From Avena insularis (lineage: Eukaryota; Streptophyta; Magnoliopsida; Poales; Poaceae): a stretch of DNA of 64,000 nt. The stretch is from positions 354,968,010 through 355,032,009 of the forward strand of contig CM042694.1 of assembly GCA_023614405.1 (NCBI GenBank). The letters are read 5' to 3'. The notes under the pieces are model-generated. The model was not told where the DNA came from. It did no database searches and saw only the letters and a program-made list of their open reading frames with translations. The position numbers and the translations under genes were made by a program. Shown here one piece after another: positions 1 to 12,433 of the stretch; position 1 is the first letter of the stretch; each line of letters starts with the position of its first letter.

Positions 1-3000
1 TCAGGTAGTTCCAGTTGATACGATACTTCTCATCGACGGTTCAGAATCTTGAAGGGCCCAATATATCTGGGGGCTAACTTTCCTGTCAGACTAAAGCGTT
101 GAGTTCCCTTCAATGGTGAAACCTTGAGATATACAAAATCTCCGACATTGAAAGTCAGGTCTCTCCTTATCTTGTCAGCATAACTCTTTTTTCTAGATTG
201 GACGGTCTTGAGGTGCTCACGGACCTTGTGAACCTTCTCTTCGACTTCTCGAAGAATGTCGGGTCCAAAGATCTGACTCTGTCCTACTTGTGACCAATTC
301 AAAGGGGTTCGGCACTTCCTTCCATATAGGAACTCAAATGGTGCCATCTGCAAACTAGCTTGATAACTGTTGTTAAATGAGAATTTTGCGAAAGGCAGGC
401 AATCTTCCCATTTTGATCCATATTCCAACACACAAGCTCTAAGCATATCCTCCAGGATCTGGTTGACTCTCTCAGTCTGTCCATCAGTTTGCGGATGATA
501 CGCGGTGCTGAAATTCAACTTGGTTCCCAATCCTTCCTGGACTTTCTGCCAAAAATCTCGAGGTAAACTGGGTTCCTCGATCTGATACTATGGTCTTGGG
601 GGTTCCATGCAGACTAACAATCCTAGCAATGTACAGCTCTGCTAGCTTCGCACTCTGGTAGGTAGTCTTGACAGGTATGAAGTGAGCTACCTTGGACAGT
701 CTATCAACTATGACCTAGATTGAGTCATTTCCCCTACTAGAAGTAGGCAAACCGGTGATAAAGTCCATTCCGACAGAATCCCATTTCCATTCCGGAATCT
801 GCAATGGTTGCAACAGTCCTGCAGGTCCCTGATGTTCTGCTTTGACTCTTTGACAGATGTCACATTTAGCGATGTAGCTTCCGATTTCCCTCTTCATCTG
901 GTGCCACCAAAATTGCTCTTTCAAATCCTGATACATCTTCGTTCCTCCAGGGTGGATAGAATAAAGAGTATCATGAGATTCCTTCATGATAACTTGCTTC
1001 AGCTCCGAATCTGCTGGTACATAGATACGTCCTTTGTACCACAACACTCCTTCTTCGTCTTTAGTGAATCCAGGTACCTTTCCTGTACCAATACGACGTT
1101 TGATACCGTCGATACTTTCATTCCCCTTCTGGGCTTCCTTGATTTGGCTAATCAAAGTGGGTTGAAGTTCAATGCTAGCTAAGAATCCTTTGCTAACCAA
1201 TTCAGTCCTGAACTGCTCCAACTCCTCATCCAAACTTGGCTGCTTCTCCTTAATCATGGTGTTTAGCCTACATGGCAATCTGCTAAGAGCATCCTCTACC
1301 ACATTGCCTTTGCCAGGGTGATAGTGAATGTCAATGTCATAATCCTTGATTAACTCTATCCATCTCCTTTGCCTCATATTCAGCTCCTTCTGAGTGAAAA
1401 TATACTTCAAGCTCTTGTGATCTGAGTAAATCTCACAGTGATTACCCATCAGATAATGACACCATGTCTTTAATGCCAGCACTACGGCTGCTAATTCAAG
1501 TTCATGGGTCGGATAGTTCTGCTCATGCTGCTTCAGTTGTCGAGACAGATAAGTGATGACTTTGCCTTATTGCATCAATACACATCCTAGACCAATCTTG
1601 GATGCATCACAATATACATCAAACGGCTTCTTGGTATCTAGCATGATCAATATTGGGGCTGATATCAATCTCTTCTTCAGCTCCTGCAAACTGGCTTCAC
1701 ACTTGTCTGTCCATTCAAACTTCTTGTCCTTCTTCAACAATTGGGTCATGGGTCTAGCGATGCTCGAGAATCCTTCGACGAACTTGCGGTAGTATCCCGC
1801 TAATCCGAGAAATGCACGGACTTGGGTTTGGGTGGTTGGGGCTTCCCATTCTTCGACATCTTTGATCTTGGCAGGATCAACAGAGACTCCTCCGGCAGAC
1901 ACAATATGTCCAAGGAATCCTACTTCTTTCAGCCAAAACTCACACTTGCTGAACTTGGCATATAGCTGATGCTCTCTCAGGGTTTCTAGGATGATTCTCA
2001 GATGTTTCTCATGCTCTTCTTCTGACTTGGAGTAGATAAGGATGTCGTCAATAAACACAACTACAAACTTATCTAGGAAATTCATAAAGATCTTATTCAT
2101 GAGATTCATGAAATAAGTAGGGGCATTGGTTAATCCAAAAGACATAACCGTATACTCGTATAAACCATAGCGAGTAGTAAAGGTGGTCTTCGGAATATCC
2201 GTTGCACGAATCTTAAGTTGGTGATAACCAGTCCTAAGATCAATCTTTGAGAATACCTAGGCTCCAGTCAACTGATCAAATAGATCCTCTATCTTTGGCA
2301 AGGGTTACTTGTTCTTGATGGTGACGTCATTCAACTTTCTGTAATCTGTACACAGACGGTTCCCTCCATCTTTCTTATCGACGAATAACACTGGTGATCT
2401 CCATGGCGAAGCGCTTAGCTGAATCAAGCCTTTTTCTAACATGGCATCCAACTGCTTCTTCAGTTCCACTAACTCTGAGGGGTTCATGCTATAGGGTCTC
2501 TGGGCTATGGGTCCGGTTCTGGGGATTAGTTCGATAATGAACTCAATATCCCTACCTGGGGGCATACCTGGAAATTCATCTGGGAATACGTTGGGGTATT
2601 CACAGACTACTCTTACTTGGTCTATGGTGGGTAGGGCTAGACTCTTGTTGCACTTGAATTGACGGGGTAAGGTTTCAGAGATATGCTCTACTGTGACTCC
2701 AGAGCTACTGGTCATGGTGATGGCTTTCTTAGCACAGTCTATCAGTCCTTTATGCCTTGACATCCAGTCCATACCTAGTACTACTTCCAATCCTTTGGTT
2801 CCAATACTATAAGGTTGGCATAAAAATCTATCCCATGTATTCTGATAGGTACAACTTTGCAAATTTTTCTAGCTTTTGTAGTTGATCTGGGGATTTGAAC
2901 TATCATGACATGCTTCAAGTTGGTTGGGTGAATCTTACTAGTGCATGCAAATTCTTCGGTGACAAAAGAATGCGATGCTCCCGAATCAAACAATACTCTT

Positions 3001-3179
3001 GCTACAAAGTTGTTGACATAAAACATACCCAGCACTACGCCTGGCGCTTCTTGGGCTTCTTCGGCGTTCATGTGAAAGAGGCGACCGTTGCGGTTGTGAG
3101 GGTTCCCTAGGGCAAATCTTCTCCCTGGTTGAACACGACGCTGCCATTGAGTTGGGGCATTCACATTGGCAGTGGCGGC
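1..3179 (-). pseudogene. pol: pol of element 1 (protease, RT, RNase H, integrase), partial
   Basis: Aspartic protease has the DSGAS motif near 2985. A frameshift occurs near 2800-2860. RT follows with CTDYRKLND, an in-frame stop at 2305-2307 and another near 2258, then the FIDD catalytic motif at 2044-2055. RNase H starts after a stop at 1567-1569 ([18 protein letters not shown]). The integrase HHCC zinc finger is near 870-980 (CDICQRV) and the core has MDFITGLP, with a stop at 715-717, a shift near 540, and the conserved HPQTDGQTERVN. Another stop lies at 30-32. This is a typical Gypsy order with heavy decay; it continues past position 1. Confidence 0.88.
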
Positions 3180-4223
3180 AGTCTTCTTGGGACACTGATT
3201 GGAATAGTGACCCTTCACTCCACACTCGAAACAAGTGATCTGGGACTTGTCCTTTGCTGCGACAGGCACAACATTGCTGCCAGTTCTAGGTGTAGTGTTG
3301 TTGTTGCTCTTGGTAGGGGCACGGTTGAAATTGTTGGCATTGCCGGAGTTGTGATTGTTTCCTCCGGACTTTGCATTCCCTCCGCTACGGTTGGTGTAGC
3401 TTGGGCGAGACATTGGGGGTCGGTTGTTCCTTGGTGCATATCCTGGTGAGGGGTTTGGACGGTACTTATGATGACTGCTAGATCCTGATTGCTGCATCAT
3501 ACGACGTTTGCGGTTGTCGTTTGCCTGATTAATCTTCCCTTCCATCTGGATGGCAGAGTCGACTAGCTCTTATAGATCCTCGGAACGGATGTTGATGAGG
3601 ACAGTCTGCATCTCATCATGTAGTCCGTTTAGGCATCTCTCCTTCTTCTTCACCTCTGTGTTGATCTCATCAGGTGCATATCTGGCAAGTGACAGGAATC
3701 TGTCATGGTACTCCACCACAGTCATTCTTCCTTGCTTCAACTCTGGGAACTCATCTCTCATTCGGTTGACTAGAACCTGCGGCACGTGGGTGTGGCTGAA
3801 CTTGACTTTGAATGCTTCCCATGTCATAACTTGACCATGGTTCATATTGCGGATACTAGTCCACCAAGCCCTTGCATCTCCCGCCAGATAGTGGGTAGGG
3901 AAGAGAACTTTCTCGTTTTCATCAACTCCTGCAACTTCTAGGTTGTTTTCCATCGTCTGCAACCAGTCATCAGCATCTAACGGGTTTTCAGATTGGTTGA
4001 AGATTGGGGGATTGGTATTCTGAATTTTTTTTAGTTTGGATCCATGGTGATCCTGATTTCCATGCCCTTGGTTGTTGAGAGCCATCTGGGTGATCTGCTG
4101 CAGTGTTGCTAAGTTGGCTTGACGTTCTGCCCTGCTTGCTTCATGGTATGCGATGAGATTCTGCAAGATCTGCAGCATTGGGTCTTGCGACGAGCTTCTC
4201 CCTCCTTGGTTTCCACGAGTCAT
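3180..4223 (-). pseudogene. gag: gag of element 1
   Basis: Capsid/nucleocapsid protein that packages element RNA. The ATG at 4223 opens a 217-codon frame with the retrotransposon gag core (DADDWLQTMEN, YLAGDARAWW, VEYHDRFLSLARYAP). A TAA-type stop at about 3570 breaks it. The frame then resumes as a basic, Asn/Gly/Ser-rich linker leading to a CCHC zinc knuckle (CFECGVKGHYSNQC) at about 3192-3233, which then runs into protease. The 5' neighbour is ORF0, about 240 bp upstream. Confidence 0.85.
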
Positions 4224-4461
4224 CTGAAGATTGAGGTAGATAAAGGGGTAAGAGGGAAATTCTAAGGTTCACGGTTTTGGTTTCAAAGCTAAAACTTTGA
4301 GTTAGACTCAGGTTTTTTAACTAACTCCATTTCATTCATGCAAAAAAAACACGATACAACACACACCACAACAAAGGAAACAGATGGTTTGAAGAACCAT
4401 TCTGCAAGCTACGATACAGTGGGACCGATACATCTCATGCTACTACAGTGCTCTAGTGCAT

Positions 4462-5211
4462 CTACTCATCGTCGATGAAGTCGGAGTCCTCATCGTCAGT
4501 GTAGAAGTCCATGGCATCCTCCTCTAGAAAGTCATCATCATTGCTGAGGTAAGAATCCATGTCTCCCTAGATGTCTTCACCCTCATCTTCTTCTTCCTTG
4601 GCGGCAAGCTGAGCTTCCTGCTCCTTGACGGTCTTCTCAAGGTCGGCCACCTTCTTGCAAAGACGGGCGATGGTGCGATCCTTCTTGGCACGCTGGCGGA
4701 AAACAGACTGGTGAGTCTGGGCCTTCTGGTTGGCAATGGCATGGTTCTGGTTGGCTAACTCTCTAGCATTGTCAAGTTCCTGCTGTTTGTCATGCAGCAT
4801 GAAGTCAAGATTCTCCACTTGACGCCTCAACTCTGGGTGACTTGGCATCTCCATCGGCATTCCCATGAAGTCACATCTTGCATAGTGAGCAAAACGGGTT
4901 CCCTAGAGTTGGTTGACACTGAGGGTACATAGACGTGCGAGAGATTCATGCATTGCCCTGGCTAATCCATCTAGCCAATTGTTCTCTCTCACGGAGAACT
5001 GGATTCTCCCGGATGTTGGTGCTTCGATGCTTCCTCTAAGATCAGCGGTGACTAGCCACTGTAAATCTCCTCCCGGGGGTCCTGGAAGTTGAGCTCCAAG
5101 AAACTCCGGATGTGGGCGTCCTAGTAACTTCGACAGTGAATCCAGATCCCTCTCAAAGATCAACTGACCAATGTTTCCCAATTGGTAGAACTTGCTGAAC
5201 TGAGTCTCCAT
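4462..5211 (-). pseudogene. Extra ORF (ORF0) upstream of gag, element 1
   Basis: A 250-codon minus-strand frame starts with ATG at 5211 and ends with TAG at 4462-4464. It is broken only by two TAG codons (about 4903-4905 and 4567-4569). The N-terminal half (about residues 1-102) has no domain I recognise. The middle (about 116-205) is rich in heptad-like L/A/E/K/Q and looks like a coiled coil. The last 35 residues are very acidic (many D and E). It lies between the primer site and gag and is separate from gag. Extra upstream ORFs are known in some grass Gypsy elements; the function here is unknown. Confidence 0.6.
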
Positions 5212-5426
5212 CTACAAGAATTTAGGATGATGAAAATTAGTGAAGTGATCAAGTGTGTCAAATTTTAAGTAGTAATGTAAGAATTTTGAGGAACATGAAT
5301 TTTGGAGAAAGAATGGAGTCCCAAGGATAAGAGAGGAAATAGTTTTTCATAAATACTCACTTTGGTTTTGAAACTAAGTTTTTGTTCGGACGTCCATTCT
5401 AACTAGGGTCTCCTATGGTCAGGATG

Positions 5427-5440
5427 GCTCTGATACCAAC
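5427..5440 (-). other. Primer binding site of element 1
   Basis: The minus strand reads TTGGTATCAGAGCC directly next to the LTR end. It matches the 3' end of initiator tRNA-Met, the usual primer for many plant Gypsy and Copia elements. Confidence 0.85.
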
Positions 5441-5441
5441 T

Positions 5442-8400
5442 TGTCAACACCCGGATTTTTAATCCCAGCTGCCCGTTATGCCATACCTCGTAATCCCAGG
5501 ATTACCATTTTTGCGAGACATAACGGATTGGATATCACAGTACATCATCCATTAGAAACCATACATAAGGTCTTACACAAATAAGGATCTCATGATCCAG
5601 TCTTAATACAACAAGCAGCGAAAATAAAAGATAAGCGTAGCGGTGGGGTCCATCTTTAGGGGCACAGGCAATACTGACGAAGGCAGATAGTCCTAGTTAT
5701 CATAGCCGTCCTGCCGGCCATCATCTTGATAGTCTCCTTCATAGTCTGGCCATGGGAATAGCCAGGGACAAAAGCCATGAGTACTCTTTAAGTACTCGCA
5801 AACTACCACTAACAAGTAGTATAGTGCTAAGTTAAAGTGCTAAATCTAAGATTAACTATAAGGTTAAGTTTGAAACCTAAGCTAAGTTCTAAAGCAAAGA
5901 AAGATAAATTAAAGTTCTAGAATCACTTAAGTTGGGAAGCTAGTGTCATAATCACAACCCTGTTGTGGTCAAGTCAAAATTCATCATTCATTCATAAGTT
6001 ATTTTGAAAACATCTGACAACGAAACAGTATGGCCATTCCAACTGTCCATAACCGCGGACGCGGCTATTCGAATAGTTTGACACTCTGCAGAGGTGGTAC
6101 ACTTTCACCACAAGATTCGATACATCTGTCAAGGATAACCTTGAATCATCATACTTAGTATGCAGATAATCAAACATAACCTTTCCTTTACACACCCTAG
6201 TATAAGCACCTCTCCTATGAGCATGGCCTCCCAACCATGACCATCTGTCATCTTGGGCACTGCATAGGTGGACAACATTGAGAGGTAGCCTCAGCTCAAA
6301 CCTCTCCCGCGAGGGAACTAATACTAATGCATATAAACTTCTGGCTAAGCCTTACCTAATTCAGGTAGTGTGGTTGTACGGTAAATTTGGAATGGTATCG
6401 CATCCGAATCCAACCATCAGTTTTATAAAAAGGTTAAGGCTCATGCCTCAACATTTTCATCATCATAAACCATTTGTGTTTCTCAACACATGTCAAAACA
6501 TCTCAATAGAATGACTCCTCATTCCAAGGTTTTCATAATTCATTTTCACTAAGTGTTCCCATCTAAAGTGACTCAAGTTTTGATCTACTCTAAACTACTA
6601 AGTTAAGAGTGTTCACTAAGGTGGAAAGATCATGGGTTCAATCTCATGCCATAGAATGACATCTAAGGCTTATCTAAATAGGTCAAGTTTTATACTCTTT
6701 ATGCTACCTTCAAAACAACTAAGGGACTTTGTGTAAGGTAAAGGAAGTAAAGCTTGAAAGTAAGACTTGGGGTAAATACTAGTCCAAGTGGTATGATCAA
6801 AGCAGGCCTAAAGCATCTTTGCTTAGGTTATCTAGATTGCAAGGATTAGCTTGCATTGTTAATGGTGGCTTGCTAAAGTAAGTTTTGTAAGTGTTAGCTT
6901 GCCAATAATAGCTTGCCTTGGTTGGTGCAGTGGTTGAAGTTTTCTTCTTCTTCTTCTTGGTAGAACTCTTCCTCCTCGTAGACTTGGTTGGTACTATCGT
7001 CTATAAATACATACGGAGTACACAATCACCACACAATACTTAACTAGTCTAATCAGCACTCTAAGGCATACATTTGATGATCTATTATCATCACAAGCAT
7101 CACAAGGTTTTGTTAACTAGCTTCATTCTTTTTATTTAAGAAAAGTAATTTCTACTCATTAAAAATTAACTAAGATTTAATATTCACCACTTAAAATATG
7201 GGATCATGTGGACACATGTCATCACCACATATTCTAACATGTGGGAATGTGATTTAAAGGTTGGATCACAATTACTTTGGTTTAATTTCATTATTTAATG
7301 ATTTAAAGTGACTAGAAATGCCTATATAGCATTATTTTGGTACTAGTACAAAGTCACAGCATGTAAACCCTAATATTATTACATATTCAGATAGGTATGG
7401 TTAAATGTGATTTTTGAGAGTTGGAATCAACTCAAAAGCTATCATGGTTGATTTTACAAAAATGTTGCAAGGTGCAAATGTTTCTGTCTTGTTATTTTTA
7501 CTCGGAGATATCTATAACTCTAATTGAATTAAATCCAATGGGGTTGGATAGATAATTTCATTACATTTCAGGAAAAATTGGTTTCATGCAATTTGGAGTT
7601 GTCAAACTCCCAGAATTGATTTTTAAACTAGTGGACAGAAACTAGATTAACTCTAAATAGAAAAAACTAAATTTTAAACTTTCACACGCGCGGGAACTAA
7701 CTTGGCCGGCCCAGCTACGCACAGCATGCGCAGCGGGCTGCCTGACAGGCGGGCTCCACCGATCAACGGCACAACCTAACCGAAACAGTATCTAGCATCC
7801 TGGGCCACACAATCTAAAGACGATCCAACGGTGATGAGTCATCGTCGACGACGGATCACTCCGGCGAGAACGTGACCTAGCCGCGGCGGTGGGGGTCGAT
7901 TGGGGGCATACCAGGGCTCCAGCAAGGTGGGCGAGGCGGGAAAACGGGCTGGTAGACGACGGCGAGGCGAGGCGCGGTTGAGGCGGAGCTTGGGGTGCTC
8001 TAAATCACCAACGCCCTTCTCCTCCTGCTGCGGCGGCTTCGGCTTCAATTCCGGCGAGACAGAGCTCGAGCGGCTTCGGCGAGAGGTGGGTAAGATTCAG
8101 TGAGAGGTGAGGAGTGTAGGAGTAGAGAGAAATGGTGCTGGGGTGGCCGCTTTATATAGGGTCAACGAGGGGACAGAACGGGCGACGGTGAGGTCATCGG
8201 TGACGACACTGCGGGGCTCTGTCCACATGGGCGAGGGCGGCGTTGGGTGCTCTATTCCCCGGCGGTCCTCTGAGGCTTAAAGGCGTGGCAAGGCGAGGTC
8301 TCTACTGGTCGGGAGCGTGCGATGAACTGCACGCAGACGACAGTGTTCAATGCTGCTCCTCCGGTCTGTTGGTCGCGAGGGGCGAACGCCGATGTCTGGG

Positions 8401-9406
8401 AGGTTGTTGGGCCTGCTGCGGCTGTTGACACGCAAAGCTAGAGCTAGGTGCGGTCTGTGCGGCTCTGGCGGGCGCGGCGCTCCAGGGTGATCGGCATGGC
8501 GGACAGCGGCAAGGGCGCGAGCAATTGTGGCTTGTCCTCCGCTAGTTTTTGGTCGGGGGCTGGTCGAGGCGAAGCGGTGTGATGTCGCCTGTCTCCCAGC
8601 AAGCGAAGGAGCGCGGATGTCAGGCGAGCGGTCCGTGGTCGACCTGGGCAAGGCTTGAGCGGCGAGCCATGGAGCAGCATAAAGGGAGAGAGGGTTAGGG
8701 CCGGGGTTCTAGCTGGGGGAACCAGGGGACCAAGTTAGGCCCAAATGGTGACCAAAACTACTACTCACTATAGTGTTTTAAGATTTGCAAGATTTGTGCC
8801 TGCCACCTGCTCGACATAATGGCTGCAAGAAGCAAAAAATTTGAATTTTGGGTTCAAAATTTTTGAGTGATCTCCACTAGTACTAGGTAGTCTCTGGTTG
8901 CAAGGGTTTTGAAAATGGAGTTCATTTGGATGGTTTTTGAAATAGGGGTGATCTAGGCATATGCATTGAATTCAATTTTAAACTGTCATTTAAAATAAGT
9001 ATTTGAATGTTTTTAGCAGATCACAAAGTGGGCCTTGGTACCTCATTATGTGTACTAGCAAGGGGTGCAAAGATCCAGAATTATTTCTGTTGGGAAATGA
9101 GTGCTAGGAACACTCAAAGTAGTGTAGTGGATTAACATGACCAAAATGACCATTCCTCATTTTTAATTGTTTTTTATTTGATTTTCTTTGGGATTTGTTT
9201 GGGAATGATCTAGATGATGTTTAATTTCACCTAAGAATCATTTTACAAGCAATGTATCACTTAATCAAGGCAATTCAAAACAACTCCTATTTAAATGCAC
9301 ACACATATGAATGCTTTAATAATTTTAATTGGGAAAAGTTTTTGTTAACCCTAAATTTGATGATTTGGATCTTGATAAGCTTGGATTAAAGTTTTGGCAT
9401 GTTACA
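5442..9406 (-). repeat. 5' LTR of element 1 (~3.97 kb)
   Basis: On the plus strand it starts TGTCAACACC at 5442 and ends ATGTTACA at 9406, giving TG...CA ends with mirrored termini. It is bounded by the primer site on the inner side and by element 2a gag on the outer side. A TATA-like box lies at 8151-8159 for minus-strand transcription, which would leave about 2.7 kb as R/U5. A GC-rich stretch spans about 7690-8700 and the rest is AT-rich. Open frames in the GC-rich part are not supported as genes. A short TTC repeat lies near 6940-6958. Confidence 0.88.
8151..8159 (-). promoter_or_regulatory. TATA-like box of element 1 LTR
   Basis: The plus strand reads TTTATATAG, i.e. CTATATAAA in element orientation, in an otherwise GC-rich segment. 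It is a plausible LTR promoter; no transcription start can be seen from sequence. Confidence 0.5.
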
Positions 9407-10348
9407 GATTCGGCCTCTCTAGCATGATGCAACAACTCATTCATGGTCTCATACTTGTGATGACGAACAATGCTCTTGATCGGTAACTTCAAATTGTTTA
9501 GGAATCATTGCATGGTCATCTCAATGGACTCACAAATTCTAGCACGCTGCATAAGCATCTCCATGGTCTCAAACTGTCATGGTGCCTTACTTCAATTGCG
9601 TCAATTTATCAAAAATTGATCGCAAGTAGTTGGTTGATACAAAACGAGCTTTCATGATTTGCTTCATCTCGCACCAATCCATCACAGGAAGTTCATTGTC
9701 CTCCCTTCTATGCTGCACAAGAGCATCCCACCAACGCAAAACATAACCATCAAATTCAGATGCTGCAAGCTTGACCTTCTTGTCTTCAGGATAGTCAAAT
9801 AAACGCCAGAGCTTCTCAATCTTCAACTCCCATGAGAGGTAATCTTTAGGGTCAATAGAACCATCAAACTTGGGAATCGAGAATTTTGGCTTGCCCAAAC
9901 CATCATTAGCAGCTTGGTTGGGAACACGTTGAGCACGCCCAAGAGGAGCAACCCCACGGCCATGAGCAGGTGCATGGGTAGGGGGAATAGCACATCCCCT
10001 GCCAACATGTGGAGCAGCATCCACGGCGCTACCCTCATCAAAATCATCAAAGGCATCATCATGTTGAGGATCTTCCCTTCTATGTAAGGCGGCTGTCAAA
10101 CCCTCAATGGAATGTTGCAAAGTGGTGACATTGACATTGAGCGTAGCCACTTGCGTCTGGATAGTATCAACCGTTCCAACATGCTGATCCAATCTCATAT
10201 TCATATCCTGGAGATTCTTGTCAATGGCATCTGTCGTGTTAGTAAACACACGTGTCAAGTGGGACTTCAAAGCCTCATATTCACGCCAATTAACAAGCTC
10301 CTCATCCTTCTTTTCCTGCATCACAACATCATCATCACTAGAAGACAT
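9407..10348 (-). pseudogene. gag: gag of element 2a, C-terminally truncated
   Basis: The first ATG is at 10348 (protein starts MSSSDDD); the frame is open for about 250 residues to 9587. An Asp/Glu-rich N-terminus and coiled-coil-like stretch precede the gag core (GKPKFSIPKFDGSIDPKDYL, WELKIEKLWRLFDYPEDKK, LRWWDALVQ). Beyond a stop at 9587-9589 the homology to 2b gag continues to 9407, where element 1 interrupts it. The 2b copy has the same arrangement at 18813-20186. Confidence 0.85.
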
Positions 10349-11363
10349 GATTAGTAGGTTAGTGCAAAAATCAAAATCTGTATGGTGGAAACTCTCACAA
10401 CTCACTCACAACTAATAAGAAAGGAGATCTTACCGTTCCAAAGTGAATAGAGATGCTCTACCAAACAAAATCAAAGACTGATGCACTTGATGTGATGAAG
10501 TGAATATCAAAGGTATAGAGAACGATCACAGGGCACACAGGTTATTTATGGTGGAGCTATAGGTATGGTATCCTATCTACACCGCAAACAAGTCCTAGTG
10601 TTGATCGTACAAAAACCCAAGAAACACACACGGTGGAGATAAACGTGGCAAAGCAACTTATGAAAAGGAATATTGCAATGCACAAGAGAGACGCTAGTAA
10701 TAGCTCAAATAGAACAGGCACAAGATTGCTCAATCAACCTTGATATCTCCCTTTTGTTGTTTACTTTTGTATCTCTTTTCTTTTCTCTTTTTTTAACAAC
10801 TTTTTTTTCTCTTCTTTCTTTTTTTTTTGATTTTTCAACTATCTGACACAATGCAATACGTGATGCAACAATTCTGAGCAATTAGGGGCCGGATATTCCG
10901 GTTTTGTCGGGGGCAGGATAATCCGGTCTACCTGGACGAAAAAATTTGCACTTCAAACCCTAATGAGCAGCCTGTCGGAGCAAAGCGACTAGTCTCGTGG
11001 GTACGTTCCTAGGCACGGATGCTGTAGATAGGCTATGTCTATGGTATGCAAACAAAGGTACGCTATGTGGACTCAGACAAACGAGGAAAACTTGCGGAAC
11101 ACGGTGATGGTTGACACGGCGGAAAACAAGATCAAACCCTAAACCTAGACACAAACGAAAAAACTAGACTCCTACAAGGAAAACCCTATAGATCGGATCT
11201 ACGAGAAGATACAATCAGCAAACTAAAACTCGAAAACGATGCAATCTAGTCTATGGCAAATCTTTTTGTAAGGCTTTTTCTATATAGGACGAAAAACACT
11301 CTCTAATCTTTGGATGGATTTGTGGATGCTTACCGAGGCAACACTAGAAATCTGATACCAAGA
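10349..11363 (-). other. 5' leader of element 2a
   Basis: About 1 kb between the primer site and gag, without a gene. It holds a T-rich tract (10740-10835) and two GGATAATCC-type palindromes (10887-10901 and 10911-10926). The primer site lies at about 11346-11361 (TTGGTATCAGATTTC in element orientation). Confidence 0.65.
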
Positions 11364-11787
11364 TGATATGGGGTGGCCCGATCTTCTCAGTAAGCGGATG
11401 GCGGTGATGATGGTGGATGATAGATAACTATCCTGTAGCTATGAACTCTCCCGCTCGATCCCTGATGCCAATGCAACAGCTCTCGAACCTTGTAGGATAT
11501 TCACAACACCACGCTCTTGCGCACACAGCCGTCGACCACGAATGGTAGTTTGCAATCTACTAATTCCCAATGGAACAACAAATCACACTCAATTATAGTT
11601 GGTAAAATCGATCACAGGGTAATTCTAGAGGTTCTATGAAAGAAACAACTCCAAAATAGTTTTAACGTGGTCTAACCTAAACTAGAGGGCGTTCCCAGGC
11701 TTATATAGCCGCTAGAACGTCCGAAAAACGCGAAACAAAAACGTGTCTGATATAGTCAGATCCGTCCGGATCTGATGGGAACTTTTT

Positions 11788-11939
11788 GGGCCGGATTATC
11801 CGGTCTAAGAGGGCCGGATTATCCGGGGGGAAAATCCGGTCAAATATCCACCCCGGTACTGAACGTCGCGCACGAAGTCCTTTGCAGAATCTCCAAAGCA
11901 GGGCCGGATTATCCATGGTGTGGGGGCCAGATTATCCGA
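11788..11939. promoter_or_regulatory. Reiterated GGATTATCC palindromes in 2a U3
   Basis: Near-identical copies of GGGCCGGATTATCC lie at 11788, 11811 and 11901, with a variant at 11924-11939 and a half-site at 11831-11840. All lie 80-240 bp upstream of the TATA-like box in element orientation. Related motifs recur in the leader at 10887-10926. A regulatory role is inference. Confidence 0.5.
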
Positions 11940-12189
11940 GGTTAGGCGTGGAAGTACTCATTGGAAAGATCTTGGAATTATCTATCCAACAAGTGCTTAT
12001 TTGCTTGATTTGGAGTTCGTATGAGGAATCCACGTCCGTTTGAATTTCAGGACTTCTGTCTGTCCGAATTGAACGTTCCTTCTCTTTGATGATCTCCCTT
12101 GCTTGTATTGCGCCTTCCTCCCGCTCCTCCCTCGCGCATCCTTGGGTGATCATCATGTTGGGCTTCTCTTGTAGCCCTTCCCCTCCTCG

Positions 12190-12433
12190 CGCCATGCTTG
12201 TTTCTCCAACGAACCTGATCATACATAAATGCATAGACTTAGGCAGTATAAAGTTCTCATCAATCAAAGTACCAGATTTGTTTAGGAGTAAATTCACATG
12301 TTGTTCAAGTAGCTTAGCATGAGCTCTTGTAATAGGTCCAATTCTAATCTCATTGGACTGATCCTTTCTTGCAACAGTTGTAGCATCTTCAGTAGTCATT
12401 GGGGTAGGTGTAATTGTAGGGATGTCCTCATCA
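12190..12433 (-). other. Conserved reading frame inside 2a LTR
   Basis: The LTR begins, in element orientation, with about 80 codons resembling those in both 2b LTRs: DEDIPTITPTP..., then SNEIRIGPITRAHAKLLEQ, ENFILPKS and CMIRF. The copies then diverge. The GPITRARAK-type motif is common at the C-terminus of grass Gypsy pol proteins, so the LTR probably carries the pol tail. Confidence 0.55.

Larger units (their letters stand above)
1..9406 (-). mobile_element. Element 1: Ty3/Gypsy retrotransposon, long LTR, partial
   Basis: This is a minus-strand Gypsy element truncated by the left window edge. Reading on the minus strand it has a ~4 kb 5' LTR, an iMet-type primer site, an extra ORF, gag with a CCHC knuckle, protease, RT, RNase H and integrase. 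The domain order and long LTR fit a Tekay/Del-like chromovirus, but the region that would hold a chromodomain lies beyond the edge, so this is an inference. It is inserted in the gag of element 2a: 2a gag homology resumes exactly at 9407. The pol carries several nonsense codons and shifts, so this copy is not autonomous. Confidence 0.9.
9407..12433 (-). mobile_element. Element 2a: Gypsy retrotransposon, 5' part only
   Basis: This is the 5' portion of a minus-strand Gypsy element: 5' LTR (11364-12433), primer site, ~1 kb leader and the N-terminal part of gag, cut at 9407 by the insertion of element 1. It is closely related to the complete element 2b in gag, leader and LTR ends. The missing pol would lie left of the window. 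It is itself inserted in Athila-type internal sequence that resumes at 12434. Confidence 0.88.
11364..12433 (-). repeat. 5' LTR of element 2a (1,070 bp)
   Basis: The plus strand starts TGATATGGGGTG and ends TCCTCATCA, the same ends as the element 2b LTRs. The TATA-like box is TTATATAG at 11701-11708. Upstream of it in U3 are several copies of a GCCGGATTATCCGG-type palindrome (11788-11939). The outer end holds an open frame conserved with the 2b LTRs. The sequence directly outside (12434) is Athila-type internal DNA. Confidence 0.85.

Noticed and set aside
7839..8680. Several open frames on both strands in a GC-rich block
   Set aside because: They lie inside the element 1 LTR, have low-complexity Arg/Pro/Ala composition and no domain; GC-rich DNA gives such frames by chance.
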